A stretch of 64,000 nucleotides of DNA from NCBI GenBank assembly GCA_037974335.1, contig CM075729.1, positions 111,892,437 to 111,956,436 on the forward strand, read 5' to 3'. Positions 40,470 through 50,799 of the stretch are shown here, one piece after another; position 1 is the first letter of the stretch; every line of letters begins with the position of its first letter. The stretch is from Prionace glauca. Lineage: Eukaryota > Chordata > Chondrichthyes > Carcharhiniformes > Carcharhinidae. The translations under genes were made by a program, and so were the position numbers. The notes under the pieces are model-generated. The model did no database searches and was not told where the DNA came from. It saw nothing but the letters and a program-made list of their open reading frames with translations.

Positions 40470-41880
40470 GGCAGCAGAGCAGAATAGGATCGTTAAGAAG
40501 GCATATGGGAGACTTGTTTTTTATCAGTTATGGCATAGAGTATAAGGGCAAAGAGATTATGCTGGAGTCCCATGGGATTCAAGGCAATTTGGCAAATTGG
40601 ATCCAAAATTGTCTTTGTGGCCGGACGCAGAGGATGATGGGGGTTAAAGGTTGTTTTTGTGACTGGGATCTTGTGCCCTGTGGGGTACCACAGGGATCGG
40701 TGCTCGATCCCTTGCTGTTTGTAGTATACATTAGTGACCTAGATGTGAAAGTATGAGGTATGGTCAGTAAGTTCACAGATGACACAGAAATTAGTGGTGT
40801 GGTAAATAGTGAAGTAGAAAGCCTTAGCCGAGAGAATGATATGGATGGGCTGGTCAGATGGGCAGAGCAGTGGCAAATGGAATTTAATCCTGAAAAGTGT
40901 GAGGTGATGCATTTTGTGAGGACGAACAAGACAAGGGAATATACAATGAACGGTAGGACGCTCGGATCAGATGGACCTTGGGAAGCATGTCCAGGTCCCT
41001 GAAGGCAGCAGGACAAGTAGATAAGATGGTTAAGGAGGCATATGTGATCTTTGGCTGTATTAGCAGGGGCAGGGAATATAATAGCAGGGAGGTTACGATG
41101 GAGATGTATAAAACACCCCTTAGGCTACAACGCGAGTGCTGTGTGTGGTTCTGGTTGCCGCACTATAGGAAAGAAGTGATTGCACTAGAAAGGGTGCAGA
41201 GGAGAATAACCTGGATCTTACCTGGACTTGAACATTTCAACTATGAAGAGAAGCTGGTTGGGCTGAAGCTGTTCTCCTCAGAGCAGAGAAGGCTGGGGGT
41301 GGGGACCTGTTTGAGATGTTTAGAATTATGAGGGACATAGATAGGGTAGATAGGAAAAATCTTTTTCCCTTAGTTGAAGGGTCAATAATCAGAGGGCTTA
41401 GATTGAAGGTAAGGGGCAGGAGATTGTGAGGGGATTTGAGGAAAGACTTCTTCACCTAGAAGATGGTGGGTATCTGGGACTCACTACCTGAGTCGAGGCA
41501 GGAATCCTCATAACATTTAAGCACAGTAAGAAGTCTCACAACACCAGGTTAAAGTCCAACAGGTTTATTTGGAACCACAAGCTTTCAGAGCACTGCCCCT
41601 TCATCAAGGAGTGGAGCAGCACTCCAAAAGCTCGTGATTCCAAATAAACCTGTTGGACTTTAACCTGGTGTTGTGAGACCTCTTACTGCGTTTACCCTGG
41701 TCCAACGCCGGTATCGCCACATCATGGCTACCAACATTTAAGAAGCATTTTAGCTGTGCACTTGAAATGCCATTGCAAGTGCTGTAAAATGGGATTAGAA
41801 CAGATTGGTGCTGGATGGCTGGCACAGGTATGATGAGCCAAAGGGGCTCTGGCCTCATTTTCTGCTGTAAGCTCTATGAC
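40470..41880 (+). mobile_element. CR1-G, rearranged, split by PLE-1
   Basis: Starts with a displaced C-terminal piece (IVKKAYG-like and YGIEYKGKEIMLE). RT sequence then follows: HGIQGNLANWIQNCLCGRTQ, CGVPQGSVLDPLLFVVYISD (motif B), KFTDDTEISG (motif C; Thr replaces Ala). The usual C-terminal order comes next to ~41,520, with the 3' end at 41,743-41,880. Several frame changes. Confidence 0.75.
41522..41732. mobile_element. PLE-1 fold-back nested in CR1-G
   Basis: AACATTTAAG at 41,512-41,521 and 41,733-41,742 (10-bp duplication). Arms CAACACCAGGTTAAAGTCCA and TGGACTTTAACCTGGTGTTG are inverted. Hammerhead-like cores are recognisable but degraded. No coding sequence. Confidence 0.8.
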
Positions 41881-42207
41881 AATCATTGTGACATCCTTCT
41901 CTCCCAGAGGGAGCTGCATCAGTATCGCTGGAGTTCTTTCTCTAGCACTAGCTGGGTAATCTTCCAGCTTCATTATAAATATTAATAAGCTTCAAATTCC
42001 CAGTGGTAGCTCCCATCCCGGCACAGAGGACCAGATGGTCTCTTGGCTTCCAACCGGGTTCTCTCATCCAGACCCTGGCAGATTAAGCATCAGATTTTAA
42101 CCTTTCTGCTATATTCAGGAACTGTAATCCATATCACCATTTATTTCTCTCTCACATTCCCGTCTCAAAATTCATCAACTTCAATCACATGGGCCTTGTA
42201 TCTAGGT
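41881..42207. other. Unassigned sequence
   Basis: Nothing recognised. Confidence 0.3.
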
Positions 42208-42462
42208 AAATTATAGAACATTACAGCACAAACAGGCCCTTCGGCCCTCGAGTTGCGCCGATCACATCAACCCCACCAATCTATAGACCTATCTATAACC
42301 CCCAATCCCATTAAACCCCATATACTCATCCAGAAGTCTTTTAAAAGACCCCAGTGAGTTCGCCTCCACCACCGATGACGGCAGCCGATTCCATTCACTC
42401 ACCACCCTCTGAGTGAAAAACTTACCCCTAACATCACCTCTGTACTTCCCTCCCCGCACCTT

Positions 42463-44735
42463 AAGAACATAAGAACATAAGAAATAGGAGTAGGAGTAGG
42501 CCATCTGGCCCTTCGAGCCTGCCCCGCCATTCAATAAGATCATGGCTGATCTGTCGTGACTCAGCTCCACCTTCCCGCCCTCTCTGCATAACCCTTAATC
42601 CCTTCTCTTATCAAAAACCCATCAACCCGTTTCTTAAAAATATTTAGCGAGGCAGCCTCCACCACTTCAACGGGCAGAGAATTCCAGAGATTCACCACCC
42701 TTTGAGTGAAGAAGTTCCTCCTCAACTCTGTTCTAAACCGCCCCCCCTTTATCTTGAGGCTGTGCCCCCTAGTCCTACTGTCTTTTTTGAGCGGGAACAG
42801 TCTCTCCACCTCTATCCTATCCATCCCATTCATCATCTTATACGTCTCAATGAGATCTCCCCTCATTCTTCTAAACTCTAACGAGTACAAGCCTAGTTTA
42901 TTCAGCCTCTCCTCATAGCTCAATCCCCTCAACTCCGGTATCAGCCGAGTAAACCTCCTCTGCACTCCCTCCAGGGCCAAAATATCCTTGCGCAGGTGCG
43001 GCGCCCAAAACTGCACACAGTACTCCAGCTGCGGCCTCACCAATGCCCTATACAGCTGCAGCAAGACCTCCCTACTTTTATATTCAATCCCGCTCGCTAT
43101 GAAGGCCAGCATCCCTTTCGCCTTCCTGACCACCTGCTGCACTTGCAAGCTGGGTTTTTGCGACTCATGCACAAGGACCCCGAGGTCCCTCTGCACCGTC
43201 GCCTGCTGCAGTTTTTCGCCCCGTAAGTAATAGTCCTTCCTACCATTCCTCCTACCAAAGTGGACCACCTCACACTTGCCAACATTAAATTCCATTTGTC
43301 ATTTCCTGGCCCATTCGCCCAGCCTATCTCGATCCTTCTGCAGACTCTCCACACCCTCCGCACAATTTGCCTTTCCCCCAATCTTGGTGTCATCAGCAAA
43401 TTTCGACACCCTGCACTCGGTTCCCTCCTCCAGATCATCTATATAAATGGTAAATAGCTGAGGCCCCAGCACTGACCCCTGGGGCACCCCACTAGTCACC
43501 AACCGCCAATCCGAATAGCATCCATTGACCCCCACTCTCCGCCTCCTATTTGACAACCAATCCTCTATCCACGCTAACACCCTACCCCCAACTCCATGTC
43601 CCCTGACCTTCTGCAATAACCTCTTGTGAGGTACCTTGTCAAACGCCTTCTGAAAATCCAGAAAGACCACATCCACCGGCTCTCCTCCATCCACTGCCCT
43701 AGACACATCCTCATAGAACTCCAGTAAATTTGTCAGACACGACTTCCCTTTAATGAAACCGTGTTGCGTCCGCCCTATCAAGCAATTCCCCTCAAGATGC
43801 CTCGCTATTTCCTCCTTAATGACGGTTTCTAACATTTTACCTACCACAGACGTTAAACTAACCGGCCTATAATTCCCCGCCTTTTGCCTGGCACCCTTCT
43901 TAAACAACGGCGTAACATTAGCCGTTTTCCAATCTTCCGGCACTTCCCCGGAATCCAGCGACGTCTGGAAAATAACCACCAAGGCATCCACTATCACCTC
44001 CGCCATTTCTTTCAGAACCCTCGGATGCATTCCATCCGGTCCTGGGGACTTGTCCACAATCAGCCCCTCCAGTCTGTCGAGCACCACCCCTCTAGTAACA
44101 GTAATGTCATTAAGACCCTCCATTCCTACCACCTTTCCATCGCTAACACCCGGCAAATTATTCACGTCCTCCTCCGTGAAGACAGAAACAAAGAAGTTAT
44201 TCAAGACCTTAGCCATATCCCTATCCTCTACCACTAGCTCCCCTTTCTCATCCTCTAAAGGACCAACGTTTACCCTAGCCAGCCTCTTCCTTTTTATATA
44301 TTTATAAAAACTCTTGCTATCCTTTTTTATATTAAGTGCTAGCCCAGCCTCATAGCTTCTCCTACCCTCCTTTATCAATTTCTTTGTCAATCTTTGTTGA
44401 CATTTAAACCTTTCCCAATCCTCTTCTCGCCCACTGCTCTTAGCTACTCTAAACTCCTCCGCTTTTAATTTAACACTTTCCTTCACCTCCTTCGTTATCC
44501 ACGGCTTATTACCTCTCCTCCTACTGTCCTTTTTAACCATCGGAATAAATTTCTGCTGAGCACCAAGAAAGATCTCCTTAAAGATCCTCCACTGCTCCTC
44601 AGCAGACCTACCTTCTAACGCGTTCCCCCAGTCCACATTCGCCAATTCTTCTCTCATCCTACCATACTCCCCTCTATTCAAACAAAGGACGCGTGTCTGG
44701 GAACCCACTTTCTCCTCCTCCATCTGCACCAGAAA
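42463..44735 (-). mobile_element. CR1-A, 5' truncated, nested in CR1-B
   Basis: Begins in the linker after the endonuclease (VQMEEEKVGSQTRVLCLNRG) and runs to the AAGAACATAAGAACATAAG octamer end at 42,463. The insertion point shows essentially no target duplication, as usual for CR1. One Trp-to-stop change at ~43,297 (WARKWQMEF region); otherwise one frame. Confidence 0.9.
42561..43295 (-). CDS. CR1-A RT C-terminal region (after stop)
   Basis: 244 codons in the same frame as the preceding CR1-A segment, separated only by the stop at ~43,297: MEFNVGKCEVVHFGRRNGRK, LYRALVRPQLEYCVQFWAPH, YSLEFRRMRGDLIETYKMMN, FFTQRVVNLWNSLPVEVVEA. Nearly identical to 54,305-55,038 and 60,320-60,832. Confidence 0.85.
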   Translation of the reverse strand: MEFNVGKCEVVHFGRRNGRKDYYLRGEKLQQATVQRDLGVLVHESQKPSLQVQQVVRKAKGMLAFIASGIEYKSREVLLQLYRALVRPQLEYCVQFWAPHLRKDILALEGVQRRFTRLIPELRGLSYEERLNKLGLYSLEFRRMRGDLIETYKMMNGMDRIEVERLFPLKKDSRTRGHSLKIKGGRFRTELRRNFFTQRVVNLWNSLPVEVVEAASLNIFKKRVDGFLIREGIKGYAERAGRWS

Positions 44736-45575
44736 TCTGTGTCCTCTCGTAGCGACCATTTCAACCCGGGAAAATAGCCTCTGAGAGTCCACCCTATCTA
44801 TTCCTCTCAACATTTTATAAGCTTCTATCAGGTCGTCTCTCAACCTTCGCCTCTCTAGGGAAAAGAGTTCCAGCTCCCTCAACCTATCTTCATAAGGCAT
44901 GCCTCCCAGTCCAGGCAACATCCTTGTAAAACTCCTCTGCACCCTTTCAATAGCTTCTACGTCTTTCCTATAGTGAGGCGACCAGAACTGCGCACAGTAC
45001 TCCAAATGAGGCCTGACAAGGGTCCTGTAAAGTTGCAGCATTACCTCCCGACTCCTAAACTCAATCCCTCGATTAATTAAGGCCAGTACACCATACGCCT
45101 TCTTGACCACCTCCTCCACCTGCGAGGCCGATCTAAGAGTCCTGTGGACCCGGACCCCGAGATCCTTCTGCTCTTCAACGCTACTAAGACTCCTGCCCTT
45201 GATAGTGTACTCGTTCATCCCGTTGGTTCTGCCGAAATGGACGACTACACACTTATCCGCGTTGAAGTCCATCTGCCACTTCTCCGCCCATTCCTGCATC
45301 CTATCTATGACCTGCTGCAACTTTTGACATCCTTCCAGACCATCCACAACACCACTGACCTTCGTGTCATCAGCGAACTTGCTAACCCATCCGTCCACTT
45401 CCTCATCCAGGTCATTTATGAAAATGACAAACAGTGGGGTGCCCCAGAACAGATCCCTGGGGCACCCCACTGGTGACTGACCTCCATTCCGAAAAAGACC
45501 CATCCACAACCACTCTCTGCCTTCTGCAGTCAAGCCAGTTCTGGATCCACAAGGCCAAAGGCCCTTGGATCCCAT
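43299..45575 (-). CDS. Chimeric open frame: CR1-B RT end fused to CR1-A RT
   Basis: 758 codons open because the CR1-A insertion happens to keep frame. First ~280 residues are CR1-B: SKFADDTKVSG (motif C), HFGRTNGMNEYTIKG, LYRTLVRPHLEYCAQFWSPH, ending ATRGHRF. The rest is CR1-A from LVQMEEEK through GPDGMHPRVLK, motif A VVFLDFQKAFD, motif B GVPQGSVLGPQ, motif C KFADDTKIGG, stopping at GEWARK. Not a natural protein; it is the product of insertion of one LINE in another. Confidence 0.85.
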   Translation of the reverse strand: MGSKGLWPCGSRTGLTAEGREWLWMGLFRNGGQSPVGCPRDLFWGTPLFVIFINDLDEEVDGWVSKFADDTKVSGVVDGLEGCQKLQQVIDRMQEWAEKWQMDFNADKCVVVHFGRTNGMNEYTIKGRSLSSVEEQKDLGVRVHRTLRSASQVEEVVKKAYGVLALINRGIEFRSREVMLQLYRTLVRPHLEYCAQFWSPHYRKDVEAIERVQRSFTRMLPGLGGMPYEDRLRELELFSLERRRLRDDLIEAYKMLRGIDRVDSQRLFSRVEMVATRGHRFLVQMEEEKVGSQTRVLCLNRGEYGRMREELANVDWGNALEGRSAEEQWRIFKEIFLGAQQKFIPMVKKDSRRRGNKPWITKEVKESVKLKAEEFRVAKSSGREEDWERFKCQQRLTKKLIKEGRRSYEAGLALNIKKDSKSFYKYIKRKRLARVNVGPLEDEKGELVVEDRDMAKVLNNFFVSVFTEEDVNNLPGVSDGKVVGMEGLNDITVTRGVVLDRLEGLIVDKSPGPDGMHPRVLKEMAEVIVDALVVIFQTSLDSGEVPEDWKTANVTPLFKKGARQKAGNYRPVSLTSVVGKMLETVIKEEIARHLEGNCLIGRTQHGFIKGKSCLTNLLEFYEDVSRAVDGGEPVDVVFLDFQKAFDKVPHKRLLQKVRGHGVGGRVLAWIEDWLSNRRRRVGVNGCYSDWRLVTSGVPQGSVLGPQLFTIYIDDLEEGTECRVSKFADDTKIGGKANCAEGVESLQKDRDRLGEWARK

Positions 45576-46689
45576 GCCCTCTCACCTTCTCAAGAAGTCT
45601 TGCATGGGGGACCTTATCAAACGCCTTGCTGAAGTCCATGTACACTACATCCACGGCACTTCCTTCGTCAATGTGTTCAGTCACATTATCGAAGAACTCA
45701 ACTAGGCTCGTAAGGCACGACCTGCCTTTGACAAATCCATGCTGACTATTCCTGATCATGTCAAACCTCTCCAAATGCTCGTAAATCTTGTCCCTCAGAA
45801 GCCTCTCCATCAGCTTACCAACCACTGAGGTCAGACTCACCGGGCGGTAATTTCCCGGGCTATCTCTGTTCCCTTTCTTGAAAATAGGGACTACATCCGC
45901 AATCCTCCAATCTTCCGGAACCTCTCCCATCACCATTGACGACGCAAAGATCATCGCCAGAGGCTCTGCAATCACTTCCCTCGCCTCCCACAGTATCCTG
46001 GGGTACATCCCATCTGGTCCCGGCGACTTATCTATTTTGATAGAATTCAAAAGTTCTAACACATCCTCCTCCTTAATCTCCACGTACTCAATCTTTTCCA
46101 CCTGCTGCAAGTCCATAGCAAGATCTCCCAGATCAGCTTCCACTGTGAATACTGAGGCAAAGTACTCATTAAGCACCTCCGCCATTTCTTCTGGTTCCAC
46201 ACAGACCTTTCCCCCTTCACCTTTTATAGGTCCTATCCTTTCCTTTCTCACCCTTTTACCTTTCACATATTTATAGAAGGCCTTGGGATTTTCCTTAATC
46301 TTACCCGCCAAGGTCTTCTCATGACCCCTTCTGGCTCTCCTAATTTCCCTTTTAACCTCCTTTCTACAGTCCTTATACTCTTCAAGATCCTTAACCTCTC
46401 CGAGTTCCCTGAACCTTTTGTACACCTTCCTTTTCCTCCTGACTAGGTTCAACACAGCCTTCGTGCACCACGGTTCCCGCGACCTATCAAAACCCCCTTG
46501 TCTCATCGGAACATTGTCATGCAGAGCGCCAGACAAACATTCCTTGAATATCCGCCACCTTCCTTCGGTACTTTTCCCTAAGAACGCCTCCTTCCAGTTT
46601 ATTTGTCCAAGTAACTTCCTGACTTCTTCATATCTCCCCTTACTCCAGACAAACACCTTTCTAGCCTGCCTGATCCTATCTCGTTCCAA
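45412..46689 (-). CDS. CR1-B ORF2 remnant: RT N-terminal two thirds
   Basis: 425-codon open frame of a CR1 reverse transcriptase, the enzyme that copies element RNA at a nicked target. Visible: post-endonuclease linker (RRKRKVYKRFRELGEVKDLE), IDKSPGPDGMYPRILWEARE, FKKGNRDSPGNYRPVSLTSV, motif A VVYMDFSKAFDKVPH, motif B TSGVPQGSVLG. The frame then shifts near 45,440 and continues in the next frame. The endonuclease is truncated away. A relic, not a host gene. Confidence 0.85.
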   Translation of the reverse strand: MERDRIRQARKVFVWSKGRYEEVRKLLGQINWKEAFLGKSTEGRWRIFKECLSGALHDNVPMRQGGFDRSREPWCTKAVLNLVRRKRKVYKRFRELGEVKDLEEYKDCRKEVKREIRRARRGHEKTLAGKIKENPKAFYKYVKGKRVRKERIGPIKGEGGKVCVEPEEMAEVLNEYFASVFTVEADLGDLAMDLQQVEKIEYVEIKEEDVLELLNSIKIDKSPGPDGMYPRILWEAREVIAEPLAMIFASSMVMGEVPEDWRIADVVPIFKKGNRDSPGNYRPVSLTSVVGKLMERLLRDKIYEHLERFDMIRNSQHGFVKGRSCLTSLVEFFDNVTEHIDEGSAVDVVYMDFSKAFDKVPHARLLEKVRGHGIQGPLALWIQNWLDCRRQRVVVDGSFSEWRSVTSGVPQGSVLGHPTVCHFHK

Positions 46690-46734
46690 TGCAATTGTGA
46701 AGGAGATAGAATTATGATAAAGATGTTGATCAGT

Positions 46735-47117
46735 GCTGAATGACCCAGTGACACAATGGATACTATGTTGAATTGGACTCGGGTCCCCGGTGCTGGGGAC
46801 CCGAGTGCTGGGGACCCGAGTTCAATTCTGCCCTTGGGTGACTCTGGAGTTTGCACATTCTTCCTATGTGGGTGTGGCATTGCTCCAGATGTTCCAGTTT
46901 TCTTCCACAGTCCAAAGATGTGCTGGTAAAATGGGTGGGCCACCCTACATTGTCTCTTAGTGTCCAAAAGTATGTAGGTTAGTTGGATTAGCCATGGTAA
47001 ATTAACAAGGTTATGGGTTTGGGGTGGGGATTGGGTCTGAATGCTCTTCCAGAGAGTTGGTGCAGACTCCATCAGCCATATGGCCTCATTCTGCATCATA
47101 GGGATACTCTGATTCTT
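46735..47117 (+). mobile_element. SINE-1a with palindrome and duplicated B-box region
   Basis: Head GACACAATGGATACTATGTT, then ACTCGGGTCCCC (46,777-46,788) facing GGGGACCCGAGT (46,795-46,806), followed by a second GCTGGGGACCCGAGT. Core GGAGTTTGCACATTCTTCC and tail ATGGCCTCATTCTGCATCAT. Confidence 0.75.
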
Positions 47118-48110
47118 GATCCTGGACATAAATGGGCAGTTTGCAACGTAACTCAGGGAGACGGTATTCACACACTCTGAAGATTGGTTGGCCATGATTG
47201 CCTCCTTCTGCACTGTGATTCTGTGAGTGTGATTGGGCACGATCTTACCACCCATTCACACCATGCTCCTGCTGCAGTGAAGAGGGAGAATTTGGCAACA
47301 AGCCAAATTTCCATTCACTGCAGCTGGATGGGGAAATCCCACTGGCGTGAATGGTTGGATAATTCCGGCCATTGACTCTTTAACTTCCTTCAGAAATGAC
47401 CAAGTAAGGTCAGGTCAAGGACAATTGGGGATGGGGATGGGGAACAAATTCTGACACTGTCAGTTCTCCCAAACGAATGAAGAGAAGGTCAACAACATTC
47501 TCAACCCTATTCTGGGATTTTGGAGACTGACAGTCCATCCACTGTGAGCATATGTGCAACTGCCAACGTCTTAAAATCTAGAACAGTAAACCTTAACACA
47601 CTTTTGATCTTTGTCAAACCACCTTCCAAGTAGACCAAAGTGACCCCATTATTTCAACTTATGTTAACCACACCATTGCACAATATAACATTCTCGTCAA
47701 TCTCGTCACTGTAACATTGTCCTGCCGTTCAGTTGATTCTCAACCAAGTGTACCTATTTTCTGAAGGCAAGAGATGGTATCAGAAGATCTGAGGATCAAT
47801 CCTAAATTCTGGGGATGGGATTTGGTGGGGATTGGGGGTACCTGAGTGTTGCTTCTTGATCTTGCACCCCCTCCCCCTTCCCCAGGACTTGGGCTGATGA
47901 TGCAAGGTTGTGAGATTGCTCCTCCCCTCCACCTCCCTCCCTCGGTGCTCCAACCTGTAAAGTCACTTTGCAAGAACGCAAACAGATTAATTCATCTTCA
48001 CCCACGAATTCAAGACAGGGGAGACTGAACAGAGAAGATGGACAGGTCTTTGGGCGGAAAGTGAGGCGACAGCAATTGTCAAGGTATCAACAACTATGGG
48101 GGCCATTGTG
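47118..48110. other. Unassigned, with a tail scrap at 47,190-47,225
   Basis: A TTGCCTCCTTCTGCACTGTG tail scrap and a TTCACTGCAGCTGGATGGGG segment (~47,312-47,335) resemble dispersed repeats; a weak relative lies near 29,565-29,585. No gene recognised. Confidence 0.3.
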
Positions 48111-48113
48111 TAG

Positions 48114-48153
<40 letters not shown>

Positions 48154-48235
48154 ATGCGTGTGTGTAGGTGTGTGTGTGTGAGTGTGGGTGTGTCTGTGAC
48201 GTGTGTGTGTGTGTGTGTGTGTGGATGGGTGGGTG
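48111..48235 (+). repeat. (TG)n microsatellite
   Basis: Near-perfect TG tract with GCATGCG, AGGTG and TGACG interruptions. Open frames over it (Val/Cys) are compositional. Confidence 0.95.
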
Positions 48236-48391
48236 TGTATCAGGGAGAGGATGGGATGGGATAGCAATTGAGCATCAATCAATTTGTTAAGTTGTTCCCC
48301 CTGAACATTGGCAAGTTGAAACTGCTCTCAAGTTGACTTCAGTTGACCCATTCTTTATGGACCCAGAAGACAGTCCATTGGAAGCAACAGG

Positions 48392-48605
48392 CAAAGGGAA
48401 TTAGTGAACCCATCTGGTGAAGTAATGTCCTTTAGAATCTTAGAATCATAGGGAAAGAAATCTGCTGTCCTTACCTGGTCTGGCCTACAAGTGACTACAG
48501 AGCCATGGCAATGTGGTTGCCTCTCAGCTGCCCTCGGGCAACTAGGAATGGGCAATAAATGCTGGCCAGCCGGAGACACCCATGTCCCCCCAATGAATAG
48601 AAAAA
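48392..48605 (+). mobile_element. SINE-2, 5' truncated
   Basis: CCATCTGGTGAAGTAATGTC, TGCTGTCCTTACCTGGTCTG, TGGGCAATAAATGCTGGCCA. A CTTAGAATCATAGG insertion lies at ~48,438. Confidence 0.8.
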
Positions 48606-49043
48606 ATCAGGGTAACACGACTCATTGGAGACCATCTGGTTTAAGGCCACAGAGATCATCTTGGGGGAGCTTTAACCCATGGCCCCAGAGTCAAAATCTG
48701 GAGGTTAGTCCACAGGCTTATTGGAAATCTTCCTTTTCATTTTAACAGTAAAAGGTTGGACGTTCTCTGCAGCTATCTGTCCAATAAAACCCTGTTCCTT
48801 TAGCGTTTTGTAGGACATGCAGATTCTCAGAGAAGGGAAACCACTGTACACTATTAATCTAAAAACAAACAGACACGTACGCAAAAAAGTCTGATCACGG
48901 TTTCAGATAAGAAATCTTGACAGACCAAAACAAGCGCTTGAGAAACCTACTGTGCAGCTGCAGAAATTTCCATGATCTTCTTAACACTGTTGCCAGCATT
49001 TAAAACAAATTATCTTTCAAATGAGCCCCTGCCAATATTTTTC
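48606..49043. other. Unassigned low-copy sequence
   Basis: AT-rich, nothing recognised. Confidence 0.3.
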
Positions 49044-49366
49044 TAGAGTCCCGGAATCCCGACAGTGCAGAAGGAGGCCAGTCAGCCCATCAAGTCTACA
49101 ACAACCACAATCCCACCCTGACCCCTTTCCCAGAACCCCGCATATTTACCCTGCTAATCTCCTGGCACTACGGTCAATTCAGCATGGACAATCCACCTAA
49201 CCCACACGCCTTTAGGACTGTGGGAGGAAATCGGAGCACCCAAAGAAAACCCACATAAACACAGAGGGAACATGCAAATTCTGCACAGACATGACCCAAG
49301 CTAGGAATTGAACCCAAGCCCCTGGCTCTGTGAAGCAGCAGTGCTAACCATTGCGTCACCGTGCCA
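49044..49366 (-). mobile_element. SINE-1a
   Basis: Reverse-complement full copy: CCCGACAGTGCAGAAGGAGG to AACCATTGCGTCACCGTGCC. Confidence 0.85.
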
Positions 49367-49449
49367 CCATTTTGAAAAATGGATTATCACGGTGTTGTGC
49401 TGTTTTGAGTAGGTTGTCACAAAATGATTCCATGATTTCTATGATTTAT

Positions 49450-49805
49450 GAAAATCCAGCGGTGAAATAAGAGGAGGCCATTCTTCCCATTGTGCCAATG
49501 TTAGCTCTTTGGAAGAATCTGGTCTTCTCCCTTTAATCTTCCGATGTGTCTGTTTTTTCTCCAGCCATTTATTCAATTTCCCATTACTCTTCAACCTTCT
49601 TCCATCAAATTCTCAGATGGTGCATTCCGGATTTTACACAGTAGGGTTACATCGAAAACAACCCTCTCCCTTTTTGTCAATTATTGGAAATCTCTGTCTT
49701 TAGATTACCCACCCTCCCTCCAACAGAAGATGTCCCTTCTTAATTACACGATCAGAATCCTTCAATTCTTTGAACCTTGCCGTTTACTTGTGACTGTTGT
49801 ATTGA
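49450..49805 (-). mobile_element. CR1-type 3' fragment
   Basis: GAGGAGGCCATTCTTCCCAT, AGCCATTTATTCAATTTCCC, AACCTTCTTCCATCAAATTC: reverse-complement CR1 3' end of the lineage also seen at 16,095. Confidence 0.45.
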
Positions 49806-49825
49806 GGTAATGTTCTATTTGTTAT

Positions 49826-50062
49826 TTGATTCTCTCACTGGGTATGGGTATCGCTGGCCAGGCTGGGATCTGCTGTCCATCCCTAATAGTCCTTGAGCAA
49901 GTGGCGGTGTGCTGCCTTCTTGAACTGCTGCTGTTGCAGATCATGTGGTGTAGGTATACCCCCAGCGCTCTTAGGGAGAGAACCTTTATGAGTGTTATTG
50001 AAGCGTATGACGAACTTGCTGTGGCAGTGACAATAATACGTGGCTGTGAGACCGTGCATTAA
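49826..50062 (-). mobile_element. LINE-J 3' end fragment
   Basis: ATCGCTGGCCAGGCTGGGAT, GTGCTGCCTTCTTGAACTGC, CATGTGGTGTAGGTATACCC, GCTCTTAGGGAGAGAAC. Confidence 0.65.
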
Positions 50063-50251
50063 CAATAGGCTGGTATACATCCATGTGTAAGTATCTATTT
50101 TCTGCCAACCTTGTATATCTTGGGTTAGTGAGTATCTGAACTTGGTGTGTCTGTGTGAATATATTTGTATAGTGCTGGTGTGTGACTACGTCTTGTGTCT
50201 GTGTGATTGTGTGATGCTGAGGTTATGTATTCTGCCTTTGGTTACTAGACA

Positions 50252-50560
50252 AGCTCATAGAATTTCTACAGTGAAGAAGGAGGCCATTCGGCCCCTCGAG
50301 TCTGCACTGACCACGATCTCATCCAGGCCCTATTCCTGCAACCCCAAATATTTACCCTGCTAATCCTCCTGACACTAGGGGTCAATTTAACTTGGCCAAT
50401 CAACCTAACCTGCACATCTTTGGACTGTGGGAGGAAACCGGAGCACCCACAGAAAACCCATGCAGACACAGAGAGAACATGCAGACAGTGAGCCAAGACT
50501 GGAATCGAACCAGGGTCTCTGGCACTGTGAGGCAGCAGTGCTGACCACTGTGCCACTGAT
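50252..50560 (-). mobile_element. SINE-1a
   Basis: Reverse-complement full copy: ATAGAATTTCTACAGTGAAG to GACCACTGTGCCACTGATCT. Confidence 0.85.
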
Positions 50561-50799
50561 CTGCCCTTCCTGGCGATGAAGCTTCCTGGAGTTGGAAGTA
50601 CTGGGTGAGATTCTCTGGCGGGAGGTGGCATGTTGTTTGGTAGCGATGCAATTCTCTCGTCCTGCCACTTCAGTGGGAATTCTCTATTACATCACCGCAC
50701 GCCAACCGGAAACCCGTGGGAGAGGACACACTGCCGGCGGGACTGGAGAATTCCACCAGTGTCAACGGCCAAGAAACTGTGGCCAATGTAGCAGCAGAG
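50561..50799. other. Unassigned, possible dispersed repeat
   Basis: TCTCTGGCGGGAGGTGGCAT and GGAGAATTCCACCAGTGTCA resemble a GC-rich dispersed repeat, but I cannot classify it. 50,803-50,825 resembles CR1 RT sequence (AAAGGATTGGTTAACAGACA). Confidence 0.3.

Larger units (their letters stand above)
42208..46720 (-). mobile_element. CR1-B, 5' truncated, split by CR1-A
   Basis: Outer element pieces: 46,720-44,736 (RT and C-terminal region) and 42,462-42,208 (last coding part LKVRGGKYRGDVRGKFFTQR, NRLPSSVVEANSLGSFKRLL and 3' UTR). The two pieces join in the expected protein order (RGHRF then KVRGGK), so CR1-A inserted there. ORF1 and endonuclease are absent. Confidence 0.9.

Noticed and set aside
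45412-46689. Host gene with a reverse-transcriptase domain
   Set aside because: Sequence, order of motifs and 3' UTR are those of a CR1 LINE; interrupted by a frame change and another LINE.
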